This document shows, one piece after another, positions 16,245 to 25,082 of a stretch of 64,000 nucleotides of DNA. The first letter of the stretch is position 1. Every line of letters starts with the position of its first letter. Both the position numbers and the translations under genes were made by a program. The notes beneath the pieces are model-generated. The model was not told the origin of the DNA. It saw only the letters and a program-made list of their open reading frames with translations, and did no database searches. This DNA is from CAIYZT01 sp947461435 (GTDB lineage: Bacteria; Pseudomonadota; Alphaproteobacteria; Rhodobacterales; Rhodobacteraceae), in assembly GCA_965284435.1 (NCBI GenBank), contig OZ260083.1, forward strand, positions 3,348,001-3,412,000, in the 5' to 3' direction.

Positions 16245-16922
16245 AACTGCCCGTTGAAAAAGCTCCCTGTCGACGCTGGGCGACAGTATTTGCATCTTCC
16301 CTGCCAAGCGTTTGACCTGCCCATTTTCGCATTCAAATCGCTGACCCGCATCTGAGTTCGCAAACTCGAGAAACTGACCAAAACTCATGTCTGCATTATT
16401 TACAAATGAATGAAGTGGATGCGCCTGCGTTCGCTTCACGTAATTAAAGTAGCTGTAAATTCTGGGGCCCGGTCGACGGAGAGCGCAAACATAAACGGCT
16501 CCTTGCGGCAAATTGCTTGCAAAGCCGTATTCCAAATGCCCGAATATGAAATTAAGTCGCCGCAACTCAGAATCTGGCGTATGCAAGAAACGTTCAATGT
16601 CTCCATGGTCAATGGCCAAAGATTCACTACTACCCCGGCTCGCCCCGATGATCGACGTCAAACTGGTGCCGCCGCATTTTGGAATGTGCAAATGAATAAG
16701 AGCAGGCGGATTTCTTTGTGCCACCATGGCCTGATGCGTAGCCATTCTTTTCCGAAACTCACGGGTGCGAAAAAAATGGTTGGCAAGGCTCTTAGGGGAC
16801 TTTGCAGTTTTGTGAAGTCTTGAAAGCTCTTCAGAAGATGGCGGACGATTCATAAACAATTCAAACGCAAACAAGATGTCTTCGTCCGTCAAAGGTGACG
16901 CCTGCTCTTCTGGTCTCAGCAT
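16245..16922 (-). pseudogene. 5' part of sulfotransferase-family gene, interrupted
   Basis: This is the first 226 codons of a sulfotransferase that would have had about 307 residues before the IS landed. Residues 11-60 form a helical DUF4214-like domain (DILFAFELFMNRPPSSEEL). The PAPS-binding loop HLHIPKCGGTSL follows at about residues 78-89. The later VYVCALRRPGPRIYSYFNY stretch matches the 3'-phosphate-binding strand of Sulfotransfer_2 proteins. It probably sulfated a polysaccharide made by the surrounding island. The start at 16922 is 8 bp after the fkbM stop. Transcription now runs into the IS and ends after 11 foreign codons, so activity should be lost. Confidence 0.92.
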
Positions 16923-16930
16923 ACTTTCCC

Positions 16931-17827
16931 TCAGTTCGCATTGAATGACGGATTTGCCCAAAGCTGAACACCATCCACCAACGTCTCCGGCTTGCCAGAT
17001 ATCACCGGCGCAATTACTGGCCTGTCCATTTCCAGCCGCCATCCGGCACTCAGAAAATGGTCCATAAGCCGCCCCTCAATGATCCGACTATGGGTTCCAA
17101 TTAGAACCCTCCTTACCAATCTAACGATACTGTCCATGTTTCCATAAACATAGTCAACTTCAGCACCCTGAATATCAATATGCAACAAATCAATAGGATT
17201 GCCATCACTCAACATGTCCAGTGTAAGGCAGTCCAACACTTGAACCGAGGGATCACTCATGGCTTTCGCCAATATAGCATCACTCGGATAAAAAATCGCT
17301 TCTCCGCCCCAACCTCCAGCTCCTTTGGCATAATCCGGAAAGACGGCCTTGCCAACAGCTGGGCCAGCAATTCCATGATTCAAACGGAACTGCTCCGGGT
17401 TGAACCCATTCATCCGAAGAACTTCGCCGGCATTATCCAGGTGATTATAGTCACCCTCGACCCCAATTAGTTCGACCTTCAAACCACGGCTACGCGCTGC
17501 GGAACCCATATTGACAAGCCAGCAACCCCATCCGCAGCCCAATTCAACAATCCGATATGTGTCACCTAAACATTGATCAACCGACCTTAATGCCGACGAC
17601 CATTCTGCAATGTCGGCGTGCCAGTTTCCTGGAGATGGAACTGGCTCGACTTGTCCTTTCATCTTATCCAGGACCGGCGGAAACACCTTAGGTGGGATAC
17701 GCACTCCCAAGAAGTTGGTAATCAACTCCGGCGAAGGTGACTTATCGCCGACAGCAAATCGATCGATCAGAGCGATCGCGTCGAACTCACAATAATAATG
17801 ATACAGCGCATCATGCATTCCTGGCAT
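16931..17827 (-). CDS. FkbM-family methyltransferase
   Basis: This 298-residue SAM-dependent methyltransferase has the SAM-binding motif IVELGCGWGCWL (about residues 93-104), the acidic loop GVEGD, and the FkbM hallmark LLHIDIQGAEVDYV around residues 210-225. FkbM proteins usually O-methylate sugars of glycolipids, capsules or antibiotics, and a sugar hydroxyl of the local polysaccharide is the likely target. It is co-directional with the glycosyltransferase upstream (119-bp gap) and the sulfotransferase downstream (8 bp). Base composition is lower in GC than the flanking housekeeping genes. Confidence 0.88.
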   Translation of the reverse strand: MPGMHDALYHYYCEFDAIALIDRFAVGDKSPSPELITNFLGVRIPPKVFPPVLDKMKGQVEPVPSPGNWHADIAEWSSALRSVDQCLGDTYRIVELGCGWGCWLVNMGSAARSRGLKVELIGVEGDYNHLDNAGEVLRMNGFNPEQFRLNHGIAGPAVGKAVFPDYAKGAGGWGGEAIFYPSDAILAKAMSDPSVQVLDCLTLDMLSDGNPIDLLHIDIQGAEVDYVYGNMDSIVRLVRRVLIGTHSRIIEGRLMDHFLSAGWRLEMDRPVIAPVISGKPETLVDGVQLWANPSFNAN

Positions 17828-17946
17828 TCTTCATCTTTCCCATCATTACTAACGCAATCACTACACCAACTCCTAAATAAGCTAGTTGGACCGACAAGTT
17901 ATGTGTCGGCCGGGCTCCAAAACCCTCGCGCCGCGCAAAAACGGCC

Positions 17947-20496
17947 TCAAGTTTCGCTACCCGCTTTCACTTCTTCCAAGTTCTGCATTATCTCTTTCAA
18001 TCGCGTCCGGAAACGCATTGAAATCCGCGCTGTGGAGAAATTCTCTTGCACATGCCTGTAGGCTGCATCGACCCTCTTCGTTCGTTCAGCAGGGTCACTG
18101 TACACTAATTTGAACTGCCGCGCCGCATCTTCCAAGTTCGGCTCTGCCCACTTTTGCCCTTGCTTAACAAAAATGTAATCGTCTGGTCCCAGTTGGACTT
18201 CATCGTAATCAACTAGCCACGCAGTGGACTCGGAACAAAACTCCATGTTTCCAGAGTAACCGGTACAAATCACTGGAACTTTAAGGTTCATTGCCTCGAG
18301 CATACCAAAACCCCATCCTTCGGAGCGGTGAAGAGATACATAGCAATCGCAACCCTTCTTCAGCGCCAAAAGGTCTGAATAATCAAGGGTCTCATCCAAA
18401 AGAATAATACGCCTGTCGGCTCCGATCACGGCATCCACCCATGACCAAATACGAATCTGAACTGGGTCAAAGACCCTCGTTCTATTTTGTGTTTTAAGTA
18501 TCAAACGCACATCAGGATTATCCATAAAAGCCTTCTGAAAAGCTTTTATGACACCAATCGGATTCTTTCTCTGCACAAACGAAAAACTATCAAATGCTGC
18601 AAAAAAGACAAATGGCGTTCCCGAAAAGGAAAATCGTTCATTCATAAATCGCTTTGCCGCCTGCACATCAACAAGAGGCAGGTCCTCAAAACTCATGCCA
18701 ACATTAACAACAGGCTTAGATGTGAACGGTTGGTATATGTTAGCGCCATAGTCGGACGCTACCCAAATCTCATCGAGCAAATCCAGGGATAACGTATGAC
18801 AATCAGCAGGCGTATTGAGCTCCCAGTAGAAGAACCCAATATTGTAAGATCTCGAGAAGACATCTGGCGCATAGGCGAAGGCGAGTGGAATAGCTTCACC
18901 ATTCAAATGAATTAGGTTAACATTCGCCTGTTTATAACCGGATAGGCTTTGCTCGCTACTAAATCCCTCTTTCGCCGGATTATCTAATCCAAAGTCTACC
19001 TTATTTGCATCGAATCCTGCCGCCTCAATGAGCTTCGAAGCAAGCCTAACCGCTTGACCAAGCCCTGATGCCTTATTGAAAGGGCCGATAATTTGTAGAT
19101 CTACTCGCGGTGTCTCTGGAACTGGCTCAATGCCTGCTGGGTGCCACCTATGCGATTCAGCGGTAATAGTCGCAAAGTTTCCGCTAAACGGATCGTAGCC
19201 AGCCTTTCGCATGATTGCTCTGAACCGGTCCTTCGTTAACTGGTGTGCGGATTCGCTATTTGAAAGACTTACGAGGAATTCGCCAAAATCAGTCTGACCG
19301 TTTGCTCTCATCTTGAAAGCTTCGGACAAAGACCGTTGGGGAATAAACCGCAAGAAATCTGGACGCAAAATTCCTTGCGCAATCACTGCGTAGGTCAAGG
19401 CCTTCCGGGAACCAACATCACGTAAGTCAAAATCGTGAAATTGCACGTTTTCATTAAAGAAGCGCTCAAGAAAACTTGAAATTGGAAACTCATCAAAGTC
19501 AAACTGTGCCCGAGATGCTCGAAGATTGACTGCAAATCTCTCTGGAACAAGACAATCCTCAAGCCTAAGTTGATGTGCTGCTCTTATTGCCCACCAGTAC
19601 AAGACATTTAGGTACCAGCCGTCATCTTGCAGATCAACTTCACGCATTAAAGCGGTATTTTCAGCTATCTTCCACAAAATTACACGACTAACGGAATTTT
19701 TCCGTCCAGGGAAAACCGCCGATTCGTTAAGAAAGTCGATGATCTCGCTTGAAAGTGGAACTCTTAGTTCGCCGCGTTGACCGGCATAGACAGTGATATA
19801 CCAATCAAGAAAAGAAATTCTGTCCGCAACCAGATCATAAGTATTCCATTCAATGTCCTTCTTCAATCTTGTTTTAGTATACTCAAGAAATTTTGGAAAA
19901 AGGAACTTTTCACCATTATTGGAATGCTTCAACAATCCAGAGATCGATCCGTCAAGCAGACTTGATGGAGCAGATCTTTGTTCAGTTCCAAACTCTTGAT
20001 CTGAAGGATCAAGAGTTTCCAAAGCCACTATCATTTTTGAGATATAAGTAAACAAGAGTGGTCGCAAATAATCCAGAACGTCTTTGTCAATATTCAAACC
20101 GTCTTTGGTGGGAACAGGGAACTGGTGGACCCCAATCACAAAACGCTTCTGCCCTATCACTTCAACGGATATTTCACCACCTTCTTTATAGATCAGGTCT
20201 AAAACGTCCTCTGTCATCTTTATATCGAAGCCGCTCTTGCCGTCCCCGATTCCCGCCTCCTTCACGCTTTCTCTAAAGATGTTGGCAGGTCCCACCGCAA
20301 TCAGAACTCCTCCAACAAATATACCAACCGAAACCCCCTTGCATTCACCGTCGACGAGCTCTGTCGCCCAGCCAACAACACCCCGTTTCGTGACGAAGTC
20401 AATGTAACCACGAAAACCCTCAAAAGGGGCCGCGGACGGTTCCAGTAATGTCGGCTCTAGAACCCCATCCTCATCCACGCGCGCCTGCCCCATCAT
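17947..20496 (-). CDS. Large glycosyltransferase (GT4-like) with N-terminal beta domain
   Basis: This is an 849-residue protein. Residues about 25-110 (GYIDFVTKRGVVGWATE ... GDGKSGFDIK) form a beta-rich module of the GWA type seen at the front of some surface-sugar enzymes. The middle has no clear match. Residues about 490-849 look like a GT-B glycosyltransferase of family 4: VPVICTGYSGNMEFC with the nearby acidic residues forms the nucleotide-sugar-binding C-terminal half, and LHRSEGWGFGMLEAM is the GT4 E-x7-E region. There is no signal peptide or membrane segment. The gene is noticeably AT-rich and overlaps the end of gmd by 26 bp. Donor and acceptor are unknown; GDP-mannose or a GDP-6-deoxyhexose would fit the neighbours. 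Confidence 0.85.
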   Translation of the reverse strand: MMGQARVDEDGVLEPTLLEPSAAPFEGFRGYIDFVTKRGVVGWATELVDGECKGVSVGIFVGGVLIAVGPANIFRESVKEAGIGDGKSGFDIKMTEDVLDLIYKEGGEISVEVIGQKRFVIGVHQFPVPTKDGLNIDKDVLDYLRPLLFTYISKMIVALETLDPSDQEFGTEQRSAPSSLLDGSISGLLKHSNNGEKFLFPKFLEYTKTRLKKDIEWNTYDLVADRISFLDWYITVYAGQRGELRVPLSSEIIDFLNESAVFPGRKNSVSRVILWKIAENTALMREVDLQDDGWYLNVLYWWAIRAAHQLRLEDCLVPERFAVNLRASRAQFDFDEFPISSFLERFFNENVQFHDFDLRDVGSRKALTYAVIAQGILRPDFLRFIPQRSLSEAFKMRANGQTDFGEFLVSLSNSESAHQLTKDRFRAIMRKAGYDPFSGNFATITAESHRWHPAGIEPVPETPRVDLQIIGPFNKASGLGQAVRLASKLIEAAGFDANKVDFGLDNPAKEGFSSEQSLSGYKQANVNLIHLNGEAIPLAFAYAPDVFSRSYNIGFFYWELNTPADCHTLSLDLLDEIWVASDYGANIYQPFTSKPVVNVGMSFEDLPLVDVQAAKRFMNERFSFSGTPFVFFAAFDSFSFVQRKNPIGVIKAFQKAFMDNPDVRLILKTQNRTRVFDPVQIRIWSWVDAVIGADRRIILLDETLDYSDLLALKKGCDCYVSLHRSEGWGFGMLEAMNLKVPVICTGYSGNMEFCSESTAWLVDYDEVQLGPDDYIFVKQGQKWAEPNLEDAARQFKLVYSDPAERTKRVDAAYRHVQENFSTARISMRFRTRLKEIMQNLEEVKAGSET

Positions 20497-21493
20497 AATC
20501 TGACTTCGCCATCATTTCCGCCAATGCTTTAACTTGCACCGTTGCACTCCATCCCAGGCTGTCTTTTGCTTTTTTGGGGTTTCCAATCAGAAGATCCACT
20601 TCGGCGGGCCGATAGAATTTTTCGCTGACTTCGACGATTGTTTTGCCCGTCTTCTTGTCAACAGCGCGTTCATTCACTCCGGATCCAACCCACTCCAGAT
20701 CGAGCCCAAGGAACTCAGCCGCGAAAATTACAAAATCTCTGATGGTGGTGGTAACACCTGTTGCTAAAACGTAGTCGTCTGCCTTGTCCTGCTGAAGCAT
20801 CCGCCACATGCCTTCCACATAGTCACCGGCAAAGCCCCAGTCACGTTTTGCATCCAGGTTTCCAAGCACAAGCGGATCGGTCGAACCATGCGCGATCCTT
20901 GCAAGGGCAAGCGTGATCTTTCGCGTCACAAATTCTTTGCCACGCAGGGGCGACTCGTGGTTGAATAAGATCCCCGACGAAGCATGCATCCCGAACGATT
21001 CGCGGTAGTTCATTGTGATGTAGTGACCATAAACCTTTGCAACGCCGTAGGGCGAGCGCGGGTAAAGCCGCGTTGTTTCACTCTGCGGCACCTCTTGGAC
21101 AAGGCCATACATTTCAGACGTGGATGCCTGATAGAACCGCGTGTCCGGCGCCATCGTGCGCAACGTATCCAAAATGCGCACGACAGCCATTCCATCGACA
21201 TCTGCTGTATAAATGGGCAGCTCCCATGACGCACCCACAAAACTTTGGGCAGCAAGATTATAGAACTCATCCACTTTGTTGTTTCGTATGACGCGGAAGA
21301 TATTGTTCATTTCCGCCAAATCGAATTCATGAAGGTGGACGTCTTGGTGGACACCGAGGGCTTCTAACCTCGTTGTCTCAGGCTGAGAAATGCGGCGAAC
21401 CCCACCGTGTACTTCATACCCTTTGTCCAATAACAACTTTGATAAATATGCGCCATCCTGGCCAGTGATGCCTGTAATAAAAGCCTTCTTCAT
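20471..21493 (-). CDS. gmd: GDP-mannose 4,6-dehydratase
   Basis: This 340-residue extended short-chain dehydrogenase converts GDP-D-mannose to GDP-4-keto-6-deoxy-D-mannose, the branch point to GDP-fucose, GDP-rhamnose and GDP-perosamine. The NAD(P) motif GITGQDGAYL is at residues 8-17, the catalytic STSEMYG in the middle, then YPRSPYGVAK with the Tyr-x3-Lys pair, and NHESPLRG, a signature typical of Gmd. MKKAFITGITGQ at 21493 is the natural start, with 26 further open codons upstream. It heads the minus-strand polysaccharide run and uses the product of manC. No dedicated fcl or per gene is next to it; the epimerase at 24019 might be the next step. Confidence 0.94.
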   Translation of the reverse strand: MKKAFITGITGQDGAYLSKLLLDKGYEVHGGVRRISQPETTRLEALGVHQDVHLHEFDLAEMNNIFRVIRNNKVDEFYNLAAQSFVGASWELPIYTADVDGMAVVRILDTLRTMAPDTRFYQASTSEMYGLVQEVPQSETTRLYPRSPYGVAKVYGHYITMNYRESFGMHASSGILFNHESPLRGKEFVTRKITLALARIAHGSTDPLVLGNLDAKRDWGFAGDYVEGMWRMLQQDKADDYVLATGVTTTIRDFVIFAAEFLGLDLEWVGSGVNERAVDKKTGKTIVEVSEKFYRPAEVDLLIGNPKKAKDSLGWSATVQVKALAEMMAKSDYDGAGARG

Positions 21494-21960
21494 TGAACTC
21501 TCCAACGTGTTTATGCTCCATGTTAGCTTCGCGGCACTGGAGCCGCAAGGTCGCTGCGCAGCATGACACACACGTTTCCCTAACGTACTTAGTTCTAGGG
21601 ACCATCAGCAAACGAGGTGGGCACCCCATGGTCCTGATCGATTTCTCGATGCCGGCAGATCCCCAACGAATAGACATTCTGTCATTTATTTTGAACTACC
21701 TTTTGGTCATTTTCGCTCATTCTTTCCCGTGAACTCGCGAAGTGCCATCTGCGCTGAGATGACAATTTAAAGACATTTCCATCAAAAGTTGGTTGGATCA
21801 CTGAAAGAGACCAAGCTTCCCAAAGATCCTTCGGGTTGTTATACTTGGGGAGTCAGGGATAAATTTGCCCAAAACTTATGGCCTCTGTCGGCGCAAAACA
21901 ACCAAGATTAGATCCGTACTATTCGATCACTCCGTCCCTTTGGCTCTGATCAACCAAGTA
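21494..21960. other. Gene-free stretch upstream of gmd
   Basis: These 467 bp separate gmd from the IS remnants. No convincing ORF, RNA gene or strong repeat is seen. The minus-strand promoter of gmd and the following polysaccharide genes must lie here. The composition is more AT-rich than the flanks. Confidence 0.6.
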
Positions 21961-22572
21961 GCTTTAAGCGCTTATAGAAACCATTGATAGTTTGGAAGAT
22001 GGCGGTCTCGACCTGGCTGCGCCTTTCCCTAGACCTGCGCCAGATAAGGTGGGCCTTGATCGTCTGGAAGAAGATCTAAGCGGCTGCATTGTCATAGCAA
22101 TTGCCTTTGTCGCTCCTTGACGCCTTGAACCCATGCTCACACAGGACTTTCGGGTCGTCATGGGAGCAGTATGGGCTACTGCTGTCGCTGTGAAAGATAG
22201 CTGCGCGACGGTGATCGCAGGGCGATGGCCATCTTCAGCGCACTGCGATCACAAGATCTCGCCCCATGAGATTGTTTTCGGCCCATGCTGTAACCCGGAA
22301 GGGTTTTGCGAACAAAGTACGCAAAACAATTACCCGCCGCGAATTCAGGTCCAAGATCATAACCAGATACAGTCGCCCGTCGCGGGTCCAGATCTCGCTG
22401 ATGTCACCCGCCCATTTCCGGTTCGACCCAGCCGCCGCGGCGTCGCGATCCAACGGGTTCGGTGCGATATCAAACCAATGATCGCTGTCGGTGTTCGCCG
22501 CGAATTTTGGTGTTTCTTCAACGACAATCCCGTTCTCGCGCATAAACTGTCCGACACGCCCGCTCTCGCGGA
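21961..22572 (-). pseudogene. Decayed IS3-family orfB, relative of the intact element
   Basis: On the minus strand this stretch aligns by eye with orfB of the intact IS at 15014-16244, including WAGDISEIWT (versus WAGDISYIWT), MRENGIVVE, TDSDHWFDIAPN and the downstream segments around the second Asp and the Glu. It is broken by several stops and frameshifts and by an extra insert of roughly 50 bp near 22300. OrfA and the terminal repeats are not recognisable. It is a dead fragment of the same or a closely related element, and shows that this lineage has been active in the island more than once. Confidence 0.85.
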
Positions 22573-22808
22573 TTGCAGGCAAAACGCTGCTTTGCAAACC
22601 CAAGCAAAACGGCGTCATCGAGAGCTTCAACGCGCGATTTCAAAACGAATTACCGAACGAGGCGCTGTTCTCGACTCCTACCGACGCTCGCACCCAGATC
22701 GACACCCGGAAGAAGGATTACAACAGCCACAGACCCAATGCCGCCCTCGGGACTATCCCGCCGGCCGAATTTGCCATGAAGATGAGACAGGAAAGGCTGG
22801 CCGCATAG
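22573..22808 (+). pseudogene. 3' fragment of another IS3-family transposase
   Basis: On the plus strand the frame reads GKTLLCKPKQNGVIESFNAR ... DYNSHRPNAALGTIPPAEFA, the C-terminal end of an IS3-family OrfB: the catalytic Glu in the VIESF helix and the HRPNAALG ending. The first two catalytic Asp regions are missing. It abuts the decayed minus-strand copy head to head, so one element probably inserted into the other and both then decayed. An IS-like end (GGGATCAGGTCA near 22857-22868) may mark its right border. Confidence 0.85.
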
Positions 22809-23087
22809 GGCCAGAAATCAACCCAAGGACTCTCTGCAACCCCGGAGAGGAAATGGGGATCAGGTCAGTACTGACAGCTCAAAGAAATTTATCAGCAGAA
22901 CTAGCGATCTGATATTGGTCACTCGATAATTATTTCCTTACGTAGGACAGGCCAGTAGCTCTTCGTCTTCGATGTCAATTTTTGCGCGTCAAGTTACATT
23001 CATCCAGAAAACTAAGGCGCATGTTTTTACGACGCGTACGCATTAGTTTTTCTATCAAGGTGTCAAAGTGTATATTAACTTTAAAAT

Positions 23088-23342
23088 ATGATAAGTCGAA
23101 GTAGACTTGGTGTATTTTACTCTAGGGCGATTGTTTTCCTTACTCGACTGGGCAAAGAAGACTTAGCATTTCAGTTCTCACCCATGACTCGCAAAGTCAT
23201 TCTGGGTTGGCGGTCTGATCTGTGGAACCTATTAAAGCGCGACCTTCGCGACGATGGTTCCGGCTTGACATCCGATTTGATCGTCGCGAAGTTGAATTCT
23301 TTGCGTTCGCGATCAAATGCCGAAGGAAGTGATCTGTGCTAA
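23088..23342 (+). CDS. Small ORF of unknown function
   Basis: This ORF encodes 84 residues, basic and without a signal peptide or recognisable domain. It follows about 280 bp of AT-rich DNA after the IS remnants. Its stop TAA overlaps by one base with, or directly abuts, the ATG of the next ORF, which suggests translational coupling and supports both being real. I do not recognise it. It could be a remnant of a longer gene cut by the IS events. Confidence 0.4.
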   Translation: MISRSRLGVFYSRAIVFLTRLGKEDLAFQFSPMTRKVILGWRSDLWNLLKRDLRDDGSGLTSDLIVAKLNSLRSRSNAEGSDLC

Positions 23343-23765
23343 ATGTGGAAAATTGTTCAAGAGCCTGATCGATTTGTTGCGCGCGATCTCGGCGATGCCA
23401 GATTTTCCAATACCTTGGACGTTCCGGCTTTCGTGACCTTCGAATGCACTTCCCCACCGATCAGCACACTTGACTGCCTGCGAAGCATCATTGTGACGCT
23501 CTCTCGCTCTGGTCTTCTGGGCGCTGCGCCTTTGACGTTCGTGGGTCTGGGCGCAGACGAAACCTCTTTGACCGGCGCCCGCGATTCTTTTGATTTTCGG
23601 TGGGCCCTTTCGGTAGATGGGAACCTGTCAACCCTGATTTGCGGTTCGAAAGTGGTTGGCAGCGACGCATTCGTTGCTTTCTTCCGTAACATGTCCCCAG
23701 GCATGACGCAGGACCACACAGAACGAAGCTTGCGCCTTTTTGCGAGTTTCCTGCCAGTCGCCTGA
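23343..23765 (+). CDS. Hypothetical protein in polysaccharide island
   Basis: This is a 140-residue soluble protein of unknown family. Codon use is like that of the flanking chromosomal genes. It has a mixed hydrophobic pattern compatible with an alpha/beta fold (TFVGLGADETSLTGARDSF in the middle), but no motif I can name and no signal peptide. It directly follows the 84-codon ORF. The 253 bp after it, before the epimerase, hold no gene and include an AT-rich part that may carry the epimerase promoter. Confidence 0.55.
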   Translation: MWKIVQEPDRFVARDLGDARFSNTLDVPAFVTFECTSPPISTLDCLRSIIVTLSRSGLLGAAPLTFVGLGADETSLTGARDSFDFRWALSVDGNLSTLICGSKVVGSDAFVAFFRNMSPGMTQDHTERSLRLFASFLPVA

Positions 23766-24018
23766 CGGCATTCACACCAAAAATCCGCGTTCGTAGAACG
23801 CCGGGCAAAATATCAACGGCCGTGATTTCCACGTCCGGCCGCTTTATGGCCGCCCCTTCCCTTGACACCTATCGAGATTGCCAACTGGCATTGCCCAATT
23901 GCGTTTTTGAATGTATCTAACGGATAGATTTAATTCTATCGACGGCCCATGTAACTATCTTTGAGTACTCCATTGATTCTTTCAATAGTTCAAGGCGCTT
24001 ATTTCAGGAACTGCGGCG

Positions 24019-24951
24019 GTGAATGATACAATTTTTGTAACCGGCAGCTCTGGGATGCTTGGGTATGAGCTGCACGACTTCCTGACGAGGCGGATGATGG
24101 GTCCGGTCGTTGGAATTTCCCGTCAGGAGCGTCAAGCGGCCGACCAAAGATTGATAAATCATGTCGTCCAAACGCCCCTCGGGGCGGACTGGATGACAAA
24201 TGAAGCGCTGACCTCAACGATCGTGCATTGCGCCGGTCTGTCAAATCCGCGTCGGGCCTTTGACAGTCTTTCTAGCCTGACTGAACTTGAAATCACACCG
24301 CAAATCCGGTTTGCAGAGGCGCTTGTCGAAAGGGGATGGCGGGGGCATTTGATTTTGGTGTCCTCTGGCGGCGCCGTTTATGGCGACGTTGAGACCCTGC
24401 CGATTGCAGAGACAACGCCGCGCCAACCGAAGGGATTCTATGGACTTGCGAAGGTCGTGGTGGAGGACAACCTGGCCTTTCTGGCCCGCAAGGTTGGCTT
24501 TAGATTGACGATCTTGCGCGTGGCCAATCCTTATGGGGCACGGATTCGCAAGCCAGATCAAGGTGTTATTCCCGTCATCCTTGATGCCGCTTTGGGGGAC
24601 AAGGCTTTTAGAATGCTGGGAAACGGCGAAGAGCTCCGGGATTACATTCATATCAGCGATTTCACCGCGGCCGTGGCAGGCGCCTTACAATTGGCCGACG
24701 GCCCGCTTGTGAACATCTTCAACATCGGAAGCGGCAAGGGCACGTCGCTGCGTCAACTCATTCAAATCATTTCTGATTTGAGCGGTCGCCAAATCACATT
24801 TGACGCACAGCCCAGCGCGTTGGACGTAAGGTCAAACGTATTGGACATCACGCAGGCACGGGTGGTCTTGGGTTGGTCGCCCAAGATCCGCATCGAAGAC
24901 GGGCTGAAAATCTTGATCGACGATGAACTTGTCCGCCGAGCCGGCCACTAG
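24019..24951 (+). CDS. NAD-dependent epimerase/dehydratase (nucleotide-sugar)
   Basis: This 310-residue extended SDR has the Rossmann motif TGSSGMLG at residues 8-15, a Ser in VSSGGAVYG near residue 115 and YGLAK, the Tyr-x3-Lys catalytic pair, near 142. NPYGARIRKPDQGVIP and DYIHISDF are typical of UDP-sugar 4-epimerase-like proteins that act in O-antigen and capsule synthesis. It might be the reductase that follows gmd (GDP-6-deoxymannose route) or an unrelated 4-epimerase; sequence alone does not settle this. It starts with GTG at 24019 behind AGGAA. It is followed 131 bp later by the RgpF-type glycosyltransferase. Confidence 0.85.
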   Translation: MNDTIFVTGSSGMLGYELHDFLTRRMMGPVVGISRQERQAADQRLINHVVQTPLGADWMTNEALTSTIVHCAGLSNPRRAFDSLSSLTELEITPQIRFAEALVERGWRGHLILVSSGGAVYGDVETLPIAETTPRQPKGFYGLAKVVVEDNLAFLARKVGFRLTILRVANPYGARIRKPDQGVIPVILDAALGDKAFRMLGNGEELRDYIHISDFTAAVAGALQLADGPLVNIFNIGSGKGTSLRQLIQIISDLSGRQITFDAQPSALDVRSNVLDITQARVVLGWSPKIRIEDGLKILIDDELVRRAGH

Positions 24952-25082
24952 CCCACAAGTGGCCGCACATTTCTGCAGGAAGGGAACTGCGCGTTTTGTG
25001 CGTGCGTGACGGGGCGTCTTTGGCTACCATTTGGCCCAAAGGCGCAAAGCCTGCTTGAAGCATAATTGAAAGGACAGGATCG

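Noticed and set aside
23357..23868. Minus-strand ORFs of 120-126 codons opposite the orphan ORF
   Set aside because: The plus-strand frame has better codon use and is coupled to the preceding ORF; the minus frames look like shadows.
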